Notes: generated by a model from the sequence alone, not told the origin. 24,923 nt of DNA from a virus (IMGVR_UViG_3300032322_002152:1-24923); one strand, 5' to 3'. Shown: positions 7,848 through 16,100, numbered from the stretch's first letter. A program made the numbers and translations.

Positions 7848-8399
7848 TTACATTCTTTCAAAGGTTATACCAACTTTATCAGCAGGTACATAGTGGGTTT
7901 TACAAATTATAGATACATTATAACCAAATTCGCCTAAACCGGGGTTAAATCCTTGTGGTTGGGGGGAATTTGGATAATCTGGATCTTTACCTACAAAATA
8001 TTGAGCAGCGTTAGTAGCGTGTACTTCATAATAAGCAGTTTCATATAATATAATATCACCTATTTGAGGTACTAGATTAGCACCGTATATTGTATCCTGA
8101 TTAAAATCTTGAAGTTTATTTAATAAATCGTCTCTTAAAAATCTAAATTCAGGCTGCCAATCAAAAGTTACACCCATGTCGTCTGTGGGTTGGGTTTGAT
8201 CAGGTAAGTCTATTAAACAATATAATAATACAGGACCATCATAATACTTTTGTTCTGCGGCTTCACCATACATATTAAAATTAGTTTGGTCTAATCTTAA
8301 TTTATAAAATGCACATTGTTGAGATATAATGTTCCCCATTAACTCGCGATTAACGTGTCTGAACATTGAAATATCGCGTGCTTGTCCAAAAAGAGCCAT
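7848..8399 (-). CDS. Neck / head completion protein (gp14-like)
   Basis: A 183-residue protein with the pattern of T4-type gp14: an N-terminal helix (FRHVNRELMGNIISQQCAFY), a strand block with MYGEA and YYDGPVLLYCLID, FDWQPEFRFLRDDLLN near 80-95, and QIGDIILYETAYYEVH near 112-127 (T4 gp14 has an equivalent 'GDLIYFP...FEI' segment). Gp14 works with gp13 to close the filled head and accept the tail. It is shorter than T4 gp14 (256 aa), lacking most of the C-terminal arm. It sits between gp13-like and gp15-like genes, 2 nt from each. Its start has a rare good Shine-Dalgarno (AGGATAATTATG). Confidence 0.7.
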   Translation of the reverse strand: MALFGQARDISMFRHVNRELMGNIISQQCAFYKLRLDQTNFNMYGEAAEQKYYDGPVLLYCLIDLPDQTQPTDDMGVTFDWQPEFRFLRDDLLNKLQDFNQDTIYGANLVPQIGDIILYETAYYEVHATNAAQYFVGKDPDYPNSPQPQGFNPGLGEFGYNVSIICKTHYVPADKVGITFERM

Positions 8400-8401
8400 A
8401 A

Positions 8402-9622
8402 TTATCCTATATAAATTGTCATGGGTACGTTATTCAACTCTTGTTTAGAAAAGTCTGCTTCATCTTTACGCCTTTCAAGCATACTTTTTCTAGAAGTTTC
8501 ATCAAAATATGCCCTTAATCTTTCAATTAAAGCATTTTTAGTATCAGTTGCTGATGATAATAATGAGTCCCCATTTAATGTAACTTCAGCCCCTGGGATA
8601 GGAATTTGAGAATATTTATTTCTAACATATCCTAGCATTTCTTTAGATAAAGCTAAGGTATATTCAAATATCCAACTTCTACCTATTGAATTTATTTGGG
8701 CATATACAGGATTAGCAAAAGGTACATTAGATACATTTGTTATAAGTCCTGCTCCTGTATTTCCGCTGCCTGAAGCTAACGAATCTGATAAACGTTCATT
8801 TTTTAAAACATATTGAAACCAATAGTGTGTACCTGTATCTGCTTCTAAAGGTACGGGGAATATTCTAAGTTTATTATTGTGTATTTCAAAGCTATAAGCT
8901 GAAAGTAAAATATCTTGCCCTAATTCAACTTCTTGAATAGCACCAACATTATAAGATAAAGGGGTTACAAGGTAATTATACCCATATCCCGCAAATCCTG
9001 GTGCCCCACCTAAAGCTCCCATAAATCCTCCTCCACCTATTCCTAATCCTATCCCTCCCCCATAATAATAAGTTGCAGAAGCGGGTACTCCTTGATAATA
9101 TACTCTTTTAACTTCTAAATTACTTGCACTAATGCCATTTTGAACTGCCCATTGATTTAAATCGTATTCTTGAACACTTCCTGTTAAAATTACAGAACCA
9201 CTGTACCAATTTACATTACCCCCCGACCCAGCTTCAGTTCCGTATTGTTCTGAAATGCGGATGATATTACCCATGTTTGGGGTAATTTGAGTATTATTAA
9301 GAGTAGGAGTAGTGATAGGTAAGCCTTCCAAGTTAAGCATATTTTCTCTAACTTGGTAGGCATATAATTCATTACCATAAACTGTGGTTGCTTCTTCGAA
9401 TGCAGTCCAAAAGTTTAAATCTTGTAATTCAACATTTTCAATAGGATAACCTAATCTTCGGGCGCAAAAGTTTGCTACTTTGTTGGCATCAGTTTTAAAA
9501 TCAGGATCGTTATCATAAAAACCAAATGGAGTAGGTGAGCTACCTGTTGAAGGAGTATTATAATATGAAGCTGAGACCTGGGCAAATGATGAGGTGCCGG
9601 GCCAAATTGGGATATTTGCCAT
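8402..9622 (-). CDS. Neck protein (gp13-like)
   Basis: A 406-residue protein resembling T4-type gp13. The start of the fold is DANKVANFCARRLGYP (45-60) with VELQDLNFWTAFEEATTVYG (64-83), and the conserved C-terminal helix includes LGYVRNKYSQIPIPGAEV and a closing ALIERLRAYFDE. Gp13 sits at the portal in the neck and is needed for head-tail joining. It is larger than T4 gp13 (309 aa). An unusual Gly/Tyr-rich loop at about 187-216 (YYYGGGIGLGIGGGGF) is inserted between strands. It begins the 13-14-15 block and is preceded at 10 nt by ATATTTATAA. There is no Shine-Dalgarno sequence. Confidence 0.75.
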   Translation of the reverse strand: MANIPIWPGTSSFAQVSASYYNTPSTGSSPTPFGFYDNDPDFKTDANKVANFCARRLGYPIENVELQDLNFWTAFEEATTVYGNELYAYQVRENMLNLEGLPITTPTLNNTQITPNMGNIIRISEQYGTEAGSGGNVNWYSGSVILTGSVQEYDLNQWAVQNGISASNLEVKRVYYQGVPASATYYYGGGIGLGIGGGGFMGALGGAPGFAGYGYNYLVTPLSYNVGAIQEVELGQDILLSAYSFEIHNNKLRIFPVPLEADTGTHYWFQYVLKNERLSDSLASGSGNTGAGLITNVSNVPFANPVYAQINSIGRSWIFEYTLALSKEMLGYVRNKYSQIPIPGAEVTLNGDSLLSSATDTKNALIERLRAYFDETSRKSMLERRKDEADFSKQELNNVPMTIYIG

Positions 9623-9632
9623 TTAATTTTTA

Positions 9633-9642
9633 TTATAAATAT
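9633..9642 (-). promoter_or_regulatory. ATATTTATAA decamer before the gp13-like gene
   Basis: Minus strand ATATTTATAA, 10 nt before the ATG and 20 nt after the PhoH stop. Its identity with four other gene-proximal sites argues for function. I infer a promoter or expression element for the neck block. Confidence 0.45.
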
Positions 9643-9661
9643 GGCAAGTCTAATGTTCCTT

Positions 9662-11434
9662 TTATTTTTTCGAACCGCTGTTTGTTAAACTAATTCCGCT
9701 TTCGTATGCGTCTTCATAGTATGCTATTAAATCTTCTACTATTGGGTTTCTGTGGTTTGTTTTAAGCGATATTGCGGCTAAGTTTTTAATTTTTTTAGAA
9801 GCAGTATATAAAAACCTAAACCCAGAATCGCGTTTATTTTTTAAGTCTACTTGGTTATCGTCACCACAAATTATCATCTTAGAACGTAAACCTAAACGGG
9901 TTACAATCATTTCCATTTGTTCGTGGGTAACGTTTTGAGCTTCGTCTACTATGACAATTGAATCTAAGAAAGTGTTATGAGTTACTATAAAATTGTTAGT
10001 AAGATACAAATGTTCTTTTGAATCTACTAAAATACATTGAGCCTCTTTTTCTCCTATATACTCTATTTTGTCTATGGTTCTATAAATATTTGTAGTATTT
10101 TGATAAAGGTTGTGTTTGCGCTTTAATTTAAAAGGATTAATTGTAGAAGGTAATATTATATTTATTCTAAAACAATCGTAATTGTTTTTTATTGTTTGAT
10201 TTTTCCAATAAGTTACTTCTCCCTTTTTTCTACATATTTTTGGAGAAGTACATGTCCCCCCCAAAGAATTTACTATTTCTGTAACATCTTCTATCAATTG
10301 TAAACTAGTGGAGTTAAAATTAATTCTACAAGTATTATTAGGATGAACCCCAATATCTCCATCAGTATCTAATATACCCCTTAATATTTCTAATCGTGTA
10401 TTAATAGAATTATATTTGTATATAGGTGGGATAAATTTATTATTTGATTTAGTTCCTAATAAATCTAAATTTTCAAGATAATGGGTTAATAAATTATTTC
10501 TATCTTGAGAACTTAATCTATAATCATAATTATCTCCTTTTATTTTATTTATAACATAATTATCAGGAAGATTAAAATATTCTAATATTTCAGTATCATT
10601 AGTAGAAAAAGTAGGAGATACTCCTTTAGTTATACTACCGTCCCCTATTAAACACCCCAAAGTGTATGGATCGATAGGAACTTCTTTTTTATCAAATTGT
10701 ACCGATGAAGATATAATAGGTATTTTATATTTTCGTTGTCCTCCTTTTGTTTTTATGTTATCTTTAAATTGTTTTAGTTCTAATGTTTTATATATTGGGT
10801 TTTTAGAATTATTTTTGGCTATATTCCATAAATGTTCATCACAACATTCTGTACAAGACCCATCTGAAAAATGAATTTTGTATATAGATTTTAGACCTTG
10901 AGGAAATACTTCTAATACTTTAATTGGTTCTCCTTTAATGCCTATTACATTATCTCCTTTTTTTATATCCCTCATATATTTTGGTCCTTCAGGAGTATAT
11001 ATAATAGAATCTAAAGGTTGGGCTCGACCTCGCATAAAACTAACCGGTACTATCTCGATATCGCCTTCCTGTATGTGTTTTTCTATTTTTACTCGGTCAT
11101 ACAATGCGTACATGTTTTGGTATATGGGTTGTACCCAAGGGTCCATTTTCTCGCGTAAATCACCAGGTAAAAACCCAATTTCTTCTTTTGATACTGTGGG
11201 GCGTGTTATGATTATTTTTTCAACTTCTTTCATAAATAGCTTTTCTAATGCTATTTGACATGCTAAAAGTGTTTTACCTGAACCAGCAGAACCTGCTAAT
11301 AATGTGACTGTATTTTCTAGTATTTTAGATTTGGCTTCTTTCTGTTCTTGATTTAGTTCTATTTTAAATTTTATAGGGTTTTTAGGTTTACGTTTTTCTT
11401 GGAATATTTCATCTTCGTGGGAGTGGGAAGTCAT
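9662..11434 (-). CDS. phoH: PhoH-like P-loop ATPase interrupted in frame by an intein
   Basis: A 590-residue precursor. The host protein is residues 1-137 plus 488-590 (240 aa), a PhoH/ribonuclease-associated P-loop ATPase, a gene common in marine and environmental phages with an unsettled role, possibly RNA metabolism or phosphate stress. Walker A is GSAGSGKT at 48-55, ITRPTVSKEEIGFLPGD at 76-92 is the PhoH signature, Walker B is IVIVDEAQN at 493-501, ICGDDNQVD lies at 522-530, and LKTNHR is near 557-562. The intein (138-487) splits the conserved MRGR/TFLDS motif, so splicing must occur for activity. The gene is 24 nt after the fibre-like gene and 39 nt before gp13. Placement among virion genes is notable. 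Confidence 0.93.
   Translation of the reverse strand: MTSHSHEDEIFQEKRKPKNPIKFKIELNQEQKEAKSKILENTVTLLAGSAGSGKTLLACQIALEKLFMKEVEKIIITRPTVSKEEIGFLPGDLREKMDPWVQPIYQNMYALYDRVKIEKHIQEGDIEIVPVSFMRGRAQPLDSIIYTPEGPKYMRDIKKGDNVIGIKGEPIKVLEVFPQGLKSIYKIHFSDGSCTECCDEHLWNIAKNNSKNPIYKTLELKQFKDNIKTKGGQRKYKIPIISSSVQFDKKEVPIDPYTLGCLIGDGSITKGVSPTFSTNDTEILEYFNLPDNYVINKIKGDNYDYRLSSQDRNNLLTHYLENLDLLGTKSNNKFIPPIYKYNSINTRLEILRGILDTDGDIGVHPNNTCRINFNSTSLQLIEDVTEIVNSLGGTCTSPKICRKKGEVTYWKNQTIKNNYDCFRINIILPSTINPFKLKRKHNLYQNTTNIYRTIDKIEYIGEKEAQCILVDSKEHLYLTNNFIVTHNTFLDSIVIVDEAQNVTHEQMEMIVTRLGLRSKMIICGDDNQVDLKNKRDSGFRFLYTASKKIKNLAAISLKTNHRNPIVEDLIAYYEDAYESGISLTNSGSKK
9974..11023 (-). mobile_element. Intein with LAGLIDADG homing endonuclease, class 3 (Trp-Cys-Thr) signature
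   Basis: This is an in-frame insert of 350 residues (precursor 138-487). It starts with Ala138, not Cys or Ser, as AQPLDSIIYTPEG, and ends IVTHN at Asn487, followed by Thr488. Block B has H201-L-W203, block F has Cys467 in the AQCILV strand where most inteins have Asp, and block G has Thr485 before His486-Asn487. The set Trp, Cys at F:4, and Thr before the penultimate His is the known signature of class 3 inteins, which use the block F cysteine as first nucleophile. A two-motif LAGLIDADG endonuclease lies inside (LGCLIGDG at 259-266, LRGILDTDG at 351-359). The insert is visibly more AT-rich than the flanking exteins. Confidence 0.88.
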
Positions 11435-11458
11435 AAATAGAGTTTAAGTTGAAAAAAA

Positions 11459-12862
11459 TTAAGAAACTTGAGTTAAAGTTGCTATAACAGAAGGAATAGA
11501 GGGATAATTTCCTGATGCAGGGTCAAAAACTAATTGCATATTAATATCATCAGATTGCCATATAATTTCGATATAATCATTTGCTACTAAATTTTCTACA
11601 TAATTCCAGGCAGCAACAAATCTACCACTACCTCCTGCTTGTTTTAACACATCAATAGAAGTAGTTGAACGAGGAATATTTGTTCCGTTTTTCTTAAACC
11701 ATATGTAAACAGTATCTACACCATTGTCTGTTTTTTCTAGCTGAGCAGAAAATTGAAGATTATATACCCCGGGATGGGCTACAGTAATTCTACTGCCACT
11801 TACAATTGATACACCATCAGATAATTCTGTAGTTTCTAACTGCATTGAACGGGATACGTTAGGTATAGGGTTTGTTTGGGAACCTGTAGAACAGAATGCC
11901 CCATAAAAGCCAAAACTACCTGTTGTATAAAAGCCCCCTGAGATGGCAAGAGTAGCTAAAGGAACTGCAACACTTCTATTAGATGAGTTTCCTAACCAAA
12001 CATAGTTTTGTTGCAAGGAGGCAGAGAATGCTCCACTTACAAATAAGCCGGTTGTATCTATTGTAGCAACTAAACTTCTACTAACAGCTCCATTAGCATA
12101 AGTATAAAAAGCTGCTCTACTACCATAACTAGATGTTGAGTAATTTTCTGTTGCTTGAAACTCTAATGATGTTGGGGTAGCCCCCACTACTGGAAAATAG
12201 CTGCTTGTTGCATAACCTAATCCTGCTAATCTAACTAGTACATCTCCTGATAGGGTTGGGGTGGGAGTTGTGGCTGTTCCTCGAGCTTGTCTGCCTGCAA
12301 AAATAGCACCTATATTTGTTCCAAATCCATCAACAGTTACTCGTGCGGCTTGATTATCGTTACTTGTAATGTGAATCATACCAGAGGGGTTAATTACTGG
12401 TTGGTATGAACCTGATGGGTTTCCTATGATACTAAATGCTCCAATATCTCCAGCCGGGATATTAGGGACTCTTATAATTGTTCTAGCAGTTTCTGAGATT
12501 TCAAATGGTATAAATGAACCGCTTTTTAATTGAAAACCTGCGGCTTCAATTGTCACATTACCATCCTCATTTGAAATTGATGCACGTATACCACCCGGAA
12601 TGTCACTTTCAATATTAATTGAACCGGACTGTAAATATATTTCTCTAAAGGGTTGAGTTAAGGATCCCAAATTAGCGCCCTGTGGGGTAGCAGGAACAAT
12701 ATCTCCTGATAGAGTTATACCACTAGAGGTTAATGATAAATTTGCATCTAAAATATCTTGAACAATAGCTTGAGTAGTAACTCCCCCTTGAACAAGGGGT
12801 AAGACTTCGGTTCCATTTAGTGCTGATGCTAAGGGGAGTTGTGATATTGGTAAATTTGGCAT
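11459..12862 (-). CDS. Fibre-like virion protein with C1q/TNF-like C-terminal domain
   Basis: A 467-residue protein. The N-terminus (LPISQLPLASALNGTEVLPL, 4-23, then VQGGVTTQAIVQDIL) is the usual start of fibre-like or appendage proteins in T4-like environmental phages. The middle is Ser/Gly-rich with shaft-like strands. Residues about 314-467 look like a C1q/TNF-type jelly roll: a strand near IVSGSRITVAHPGVYNLQFS, then DTVYIWFKKNGTNIPRS, and VANDYIEIIWQSDD near the end. Such trimeric heads bind ligands or host surfaces. The ATG overlaps the stop of the preceding 90-aa gene (TAATG). I infer an adsorption or decoration fibre; the position after the capsid genes also allows a head fibre. Confidence 0.7.
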   Translation of the reverse strand: MPNLPISQLPLASALNGTEVLPLVQGGVTTQAIVQDILDANLSLTSSGITLSGDIVPATPQGANLGSLTQPFREIYLQSGSINIESDIPGGIRASISNEDGNVTIEAAGFQLKSGSFIPFEISETARTIIRVPNIPAGDIGAFSIIGNPSGSYQPVINPSGMIHITSNDNQAARVTVDGFGTNIGAIFAGRQARGTATTPTPTLSGDVLVRLAGLGYATSSYFPVVGATPTSLEFQATENYSTSSYGSRAAFYTYANGAVSRSLVATIDTTGLFVSGAFSASLQQNYVWLGNSSNRSVAVPLATLAISGGFYTTGSFGFYGAFCSTGSQTNPIPNVSRSMQLETTELSDGVSIVSGSRITVAHPGVYNLQFSAQLEKTDNGVDTVYIWFKKNGTNIPRSTTSIDVLKQAGGSGRFVAAWNYVENLVANDYIEIIWQSDDINMQLVFDPASGNYPSIPSVIATLTQVS

Positions 12863-13134
12863 TATGGTAGTGGGGTTATAATAATATTAGATCCATCTTC
12901 TTGTAAAAGATCAAATAAATCTTCTTGTAGTAAAAATCCGCTTTCAATTGGAGTTGGTGGAGTTTGAGAAATTAAAGGTCCTTTATTTTGATAGTTTAAC
13001 CAATTTTGTCTTGCTATTGATAAATCTTGAGTGTATTGGTGATAAGCTGCTACTTGTTCGTGTAGTTGCAACTTACTTATACGTTCAATTTTTATAAATT
13101 GAGGCCAAAGTATTTCGTTGAATATATCTATCAT
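12862..13134 (-). CDS. Small unknown protein preceding the fibre-like gene
   Basis: A 90-residue protein with an N-terminal helical half (ILWPQFIKIERISKLQLHEQ) and a Pro-rich, acidic second half (GPLISQTPPTPIESG, then LLQEDLFDLLQEDG). I do not recognise it. It is translationally coupled to the fibre-like gene (TAATG), so it could be a fibre partner or a fibre-to-virion connector. It begins a transcription unit by context: the capsid terminator lies just upstream, and the decamer ATATTTATAA lies 4 nt before the ATG. No Shine-Dalgarno sequence is present. Confidence 0.6.
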   Translation of the reverse strand: MIDIFNEILWPQFIKIERISKLQLHEQVAAYHQYTQDLSIARQNWLNYQNKGPLISQTPPTPIESGFLLQEDLFDLLQEDGSNIIITPLP

Positions 13135-13138
13135 ACTA

Positions 13139-13148
13139 TTATAAATAT
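13139..13148 (-). promoter_or_regulatory. ATATTTATAA decamer between capsid terminator and the 90-aa gene
   Basis: Minus strand ATATTTATAA directly after the T-tract of the capsid terminator and 4 nt before the next ATG. Terminator followed at once by the element is the arrangement expected for a new transcription unit, but 4 nt leaves almost no leader, so a role in translation initiation is equally possible. Confidence 0.45.
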
Positions 13149-13177
13149 AAAAAAGAGCCTTGCTTTCGCAAGGCTCT
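13147..13177 (-). terminator. Rho-independent terminator after the major capsid gene
   Basis: Perfect 10-bp stem, AGAGCCTTGC (13154-13163) and GCAAGGCTCT (13168-13177), with a TTTC loop on the plus strand (GAAA as transcribed). On the minus strand the stem is followed by a T-run (CTTTTTTATA). It lies 26 nt beyond the capsid stop codon, as expected for ending the most strongly expressed late message. Confidence 0.9.
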
Positions 13178-13202
13178 CTTAAACATTTATGGTTTGTTTA
13201 TA

Positions 13203-14915
13203 TTAGAGGCTAGTTAAACCACTAACATAGATTTTACCATAAAATTCTGGACGTAACATCTTCTTAGCGTAGCGAGTCAATAGACCTTTTCTTGGTACGA
13301 AAGTGTTAGGATCGTAGATAAGAGGAGTCATAATTAACGGAACGTAAGGAGCAAATACGGCACCTGCCTCTAAGAACTGAGTACCTCTGAAGCCCATTAA
13401 GATAAGGTTTTCAGTCATGTATGGGTTCTTATAAACGGTATATCTGCTGTTTAACTGTCCAGCTTTCTGTACACCAAATGCATATTCCATTTTAGTAACG
13501 TTACCATCACTGTTAGAAGCAAATCCAGGAATAGATTCAAGAATAGTTGCTACAGTTGGAGAACATACTAACCAGTTAGCACCACCTCTTAGGGTTAATT
13601 GGTGAATTTTGTTAGAAAGTTTCTGCATCTTAGTACCAAGAGTTTGGAACCATTGACCTTGGGTGTTGTAGAAACCACTAGTAGAAGTTGTAAACGCAGT
13701 ACCTGCAGAATTAATAACTTCGTTATTAAGAGCTGACCAGTATTCAGTACCAGCGGCCGCATCTTCAATTAACATGTCAAGAATCTCAAGGTCAATTTCA
13801 AGAGAGATATATTCACTCATGATATTGGTTACTTCAGCTTCAGCATCTAGTGACTGATAAGCATTTAAGTCTTGAGCAAATTCAGGCGTCCATACAGCTT
13901 TTAACTTTTTAGTTTTAGCTACAATGGCTTCTGATCTCATGTTAATATTGATCTCAGGGATTTCAATTTGAGTAGCACTTTCAGCGTTTGGAACTGCGAA
14001 TGCATTACCAGCTTCAAAATCACCTACATTGTATGGGCTCATTTGAGTAGCTTTGTTATACTCTACTACTACAGAAGCAGTACCGTTGGTATATACAGTA
14101 TTAACACTAGAAGCAGTTACATAGAATGTAATGGTGTTAGCAGTATAATCGTAAGTAGTGAACTGAGGTAAGTTAGTAGCTATAGTAACAGCAGAAGCTG
14201 AAGTTACCATAAATCCACGAACTGCATCTGGGTCAAAGCTAGATAAAGCTGTAGTAGCAGATGGGATTGTAATTGCAATAATTCTGCTACCTGCAGCTGA
14301 AGCTGAGAAATCAGAATCAAAGTTTACGTTAGCCCAAGTAGCTACTCTAGCTGTAGCAGAAGAACCAGAAGTTACCTGTACAGAAGCAGAGAATTGGTTG
14401 GTAGAATAGGTAAACTTACCAGCACCATATAAACCACCTTGGTTACCGTAGTTAGTGCCTACGTTAGAAGGATCGGTAGAGAATGGATATCTAGAACCGG
14501 TGTTACCATAAAGTGACTTACCATCAGTAAATGGATTCTTAGTAGTTCCGTATTGGAAATCTAAATAGAATACAAGACCAGAAGGTAAATTCATAGGCTG
14601 TACAGAAACGAATTCTTTAGCCGCGATTTGGCCAAATACTTTACGTACTAATGGAAGAGCAATACCCGCCCATTCTGCACCTTGTCCTACTGAGAAAGCA
14701 CCGTATCCGGTTCCACCACCTACGTTAGAGGTTTCGGTTACAAGCTGTTTAGCTTGGTTTTCTAAAAGCATAGACATGTTGTTTCTTTCAGCCTCATTTC
14801 TAAGACCTTCAAGTAAACCTGTCTTATGCCACTTAGCAGCTAATTTAGCTGCGTCTGACTGCATATTCTTCCACCCGGAAGCTGCAGATTCTAATAATTG
14901 TTGTACTTGTGACAT
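13203..14915 (-). CDS. Major capsid protein (gp23-like), with predicted maturation site
   Basis: A 570-residue protein with the features of T4 gp23: a helical N-terminal prosequence (SMLLENQAKQLVTE), then GGGTGYGAFSVGQGA, QPMNLPSGLVFYLDFQYGT near 106-124, KTKKLKAVWTPEFAQDL near 335, EISLEIDLEILDMLIED, RGGANWLVCSP, and YVPLIMTPLIYDPNTFVP near the end. In T4 the prohead protease cuts after LTE at residue 65; the matching point here is VTE61/Thr62, giving a mature protein of about 509 aa. The extra region about 165-300 (Ser/Thr/Ala-rich) probably forms an insertion domain. It follows the scaffold gene by 14 nt and ends before a strong terminator. Confidence 0.96.
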   Translation of the reverse strand: MSQVQQLLESAASGWKNMQSDAAKLAAKWHKTGLLEGLRNEAERNNMSMLLENQAKQLVTETSNVGGGTGYGAFSVGQGAEWAGIALPLVRKVFGQIAAKEFVSVQPMNLPSGLVFYLDFQYGTTKNPFTDGKSLYGNTGSRYPFSTDPSNVGTNYGNQGGLYGAGKFTYSTNQFSASVQVTSGSSATARVATWANVNFDSDFSASAAGSRIIAITIPSATTALSSFDPDAVRGFMVTSASAVTIATNLPQFTTYDYTANTITFYVTASSVNTVYTNGTASVVVEYNKATQMSPYNVGDFEAGNAFAVPNAESATQIEIPEININMRSEAIVAKTKKLKAVWTPEFAQDLNAYQSLDAEAEVTNIMSEYISLEIDLEILDMLIEDAAAGTEYWSALNNEVINSAGTAFTTSTSGFYNTQGQWFQTLGTKMQKLSNKIHQLTLRGGANWLVCSPTVATILESIPGFASNSDGNVTKMEYAFGVQKAGQLNSRYTVYKNPYMTENLILMGFRGTQFLEAGAVFAPYVPLIMTPLIYDPNTFVPRKGLLTRYAKKMLRPEFYGKIYVSGLTSL

Positions 14916-14929
14916 TGTTTTATATTAGT

Positions 14930-16009
14930 TTAATTGTTTGTTTTAATTCCAGCGAGAACTTGCCATCTCGCAAATTGGCTGTCTACTTCAAAGATTGGTT
15001 TCTTATTTTCAACTGATCCTACAGCTTTAGAAGCTAAACCTCTTACTACTGATTCATTAACTGGTTTTTTAGTAGTTAAACCTTGGCTTAATGTTTCATA
15101 AATAAGTTTTGTTTCTTTTACAGTTGTAGCTTTGTCAAATGATTCCAATACTTTTACTTTTTGACTTTCGGTCAAATTTTTAGCTCTGAAGATTTTGTTA
15201 GTGTAAAGAAGTTTAGCGTTTAAAAGTTTTACTTCTTGGAGACTAGCTTGAATTTCAGCAAGAGTATCGTAAGCTTCTTTAAGTTCTTTTTCAGCTTTTT
15301 CTTTCTTCATTTCAGCTTCTTTAGTTTTTCTTTTAGCTTCTTCGATTTCTTCACGGCCTTTTGATTTCATTTTTTCTTTTTTAACTTCGGCCATTAATTC
15401 TTCGATGTCAACTTCTTCTTCACTTTCCATTTCTTCTTCACCTTCTTCACCTTCCATGCCTTCACCGGCTTCTAATTCACCAGCTTCAACCATTCCGGCA
15501 ATTACATCTTCAATAAGTTCTCTAAGTTCGTCTTCAGTCATGTCTTCAAGGCTAACTTCTTCTTCTCCCATTTCGTCTTCCATTTCATCCTCAGCTTCGT
15601 CCATTTTTTCTTTGTCTTTAGCTTCAGTCATTTCCTCTTCATACATTTCTTCATCACCTTCTTCGAGTTCTCTTAAAAGAGCTTCTAGATCTAATTCTTC
15701 TTCCATAGTGTCGTCTTCTTCTTCAAGATTTCCGTGTGGGGCTGCACTAAATGCGTTTCCAACACCTTCTTCACTTGGATCGTTAATTGTACCTAAACGT
15801 TCTTCCATTGAATCTTTTTCATAACCTTCAGTCTCCATTCCTTCTTCCATTTCTTCTTCTTCAATTTCAGCTAATTTAGCTGCAAATTTTTCTTTTAGAT
15901 ATGGAGTAAAGGCTTCTTCGAGAGCGACTTTTGCATTGGCGATGGCTGCGTCTTTAACAGCTTTAGCATCGGCAATGGCTTCTTTTAGCAAATCTCTGTT
16001 TGTTGCCAT
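14930..16009 (-). CDS. Prohead scaffold / core protein (gp22-like), very acidic
   Basis: A 359-residue protein. Residues 1-45 are an alanine-rich helix (MATNRDLLKEAIADAKAVKD), about 48-225 is dominated by Glu/Asp/Met, about 225-300 is Lys/Glu coiled coil, and 300-359 is a mixed tail with TTKKPVNES and FARWQVLAGI. Scaffold proteins of T4-like phages are acidic and helical, are built around by gp23, and are then degraded by the gp21 protease. Its place between protease and major capsid genes matches T4 21-22-23. The start has a clear Shine-Dalgarno (GAGGTAATTATG), stronger than most starts here, fitting high output. The acidic tract makes the reverse strand look like a Ser-rich ORF, which is a shadow. 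Sequence similarity alone is weak, so the call rests on composition and order. Confidence 0.8.
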   Translation of the reverse strand: MATNRDLLKEAIADAKAVKDAAIANAKVALEEAFTPYLKEKFAAKLAEIEEEEMEEGMETEGYEKDSMEERLGTINDPSEEGVGNAFSAAPHGNLEEEDDTMEEELDLEALLRELEEGDEEMYEEEMTEAKDKEKMDEAEDEMEDEMGEEEVSLEDMTEDELRELIEDVIAGMVEAGELEAGEGMEGEEGEEEMESEEEVDIEELMAEVKKEKMKSKGREEIEEAKRKTKEAEMKKEKAEKELKEAYDTLAEIQASLQEVKLLNAKLLYTNKIFRAKNLTESQKVKVLESFDKATTVKETKLIYETLSQGLTTKKPVNESVVRGLASKAVGSVENKKPIFEVDSQFARWQVLAGIKTNN

Positions 16010-16037
16010 AATTACCTCAAAATTTTTGTTTGTGGAA

Positions 16038-16059
16038 TACGATTATTAATAGAATCGTA
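16038..16059. repeat. 7-bp inverted repeat in the scaffold leader
   Basis: TACGATT and AATCGTA flank an 8-nt spacer in the predicted 5' leader of the scaffold gene, about 28 nt before its ATG. A weak RNA hairpin or a protein site is possible; I cannot tell which. Confidence 0.4.
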
Positions 16060-16080
16060 ATAGGGATTATACAAATATGG

Positions 16081-16100
16081 ATACCATATATAAATGGTAT
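16081..16100. repeat. 7-bp inverted repeat between the promoter-like site and the scaffold gene
   Basis: ATACCAT and ATGGTAT flank ATATAA. It lies downstream (minus strand) of the ATATGTATCA decamer and before the scaffold gene. It could be an operator or a leader hairpin; it is AT-rich enough that chance is also plausible. Confidence 0.35.

Noticed and set aside
9662-11434. Group I intron or frameshift as explanation for the long PhoH gene
   Set aside because: The reading frame is continuous from Walker A to Walker B, and the insert has the complete set of intein end motifs, so a protein-level insert explains it.
15405-15824. Plus-strand Ser-rich ORF of 139 residues
   Set aside because: It is the antisense of the Glu/Asp-rich scaffold tract: GAA/GAG codons read backwards as TTC/CTC or, in this frame, Ser codons. 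There is no leader, and composition is far from protein-like.
15300-15870. TTC/TCT-rich tracts that look like a microsatellite
   Set aside because: They are explained by Glu codons of the acidic scaffold protein on the minus strand; no fixed repeat unit is maintained.
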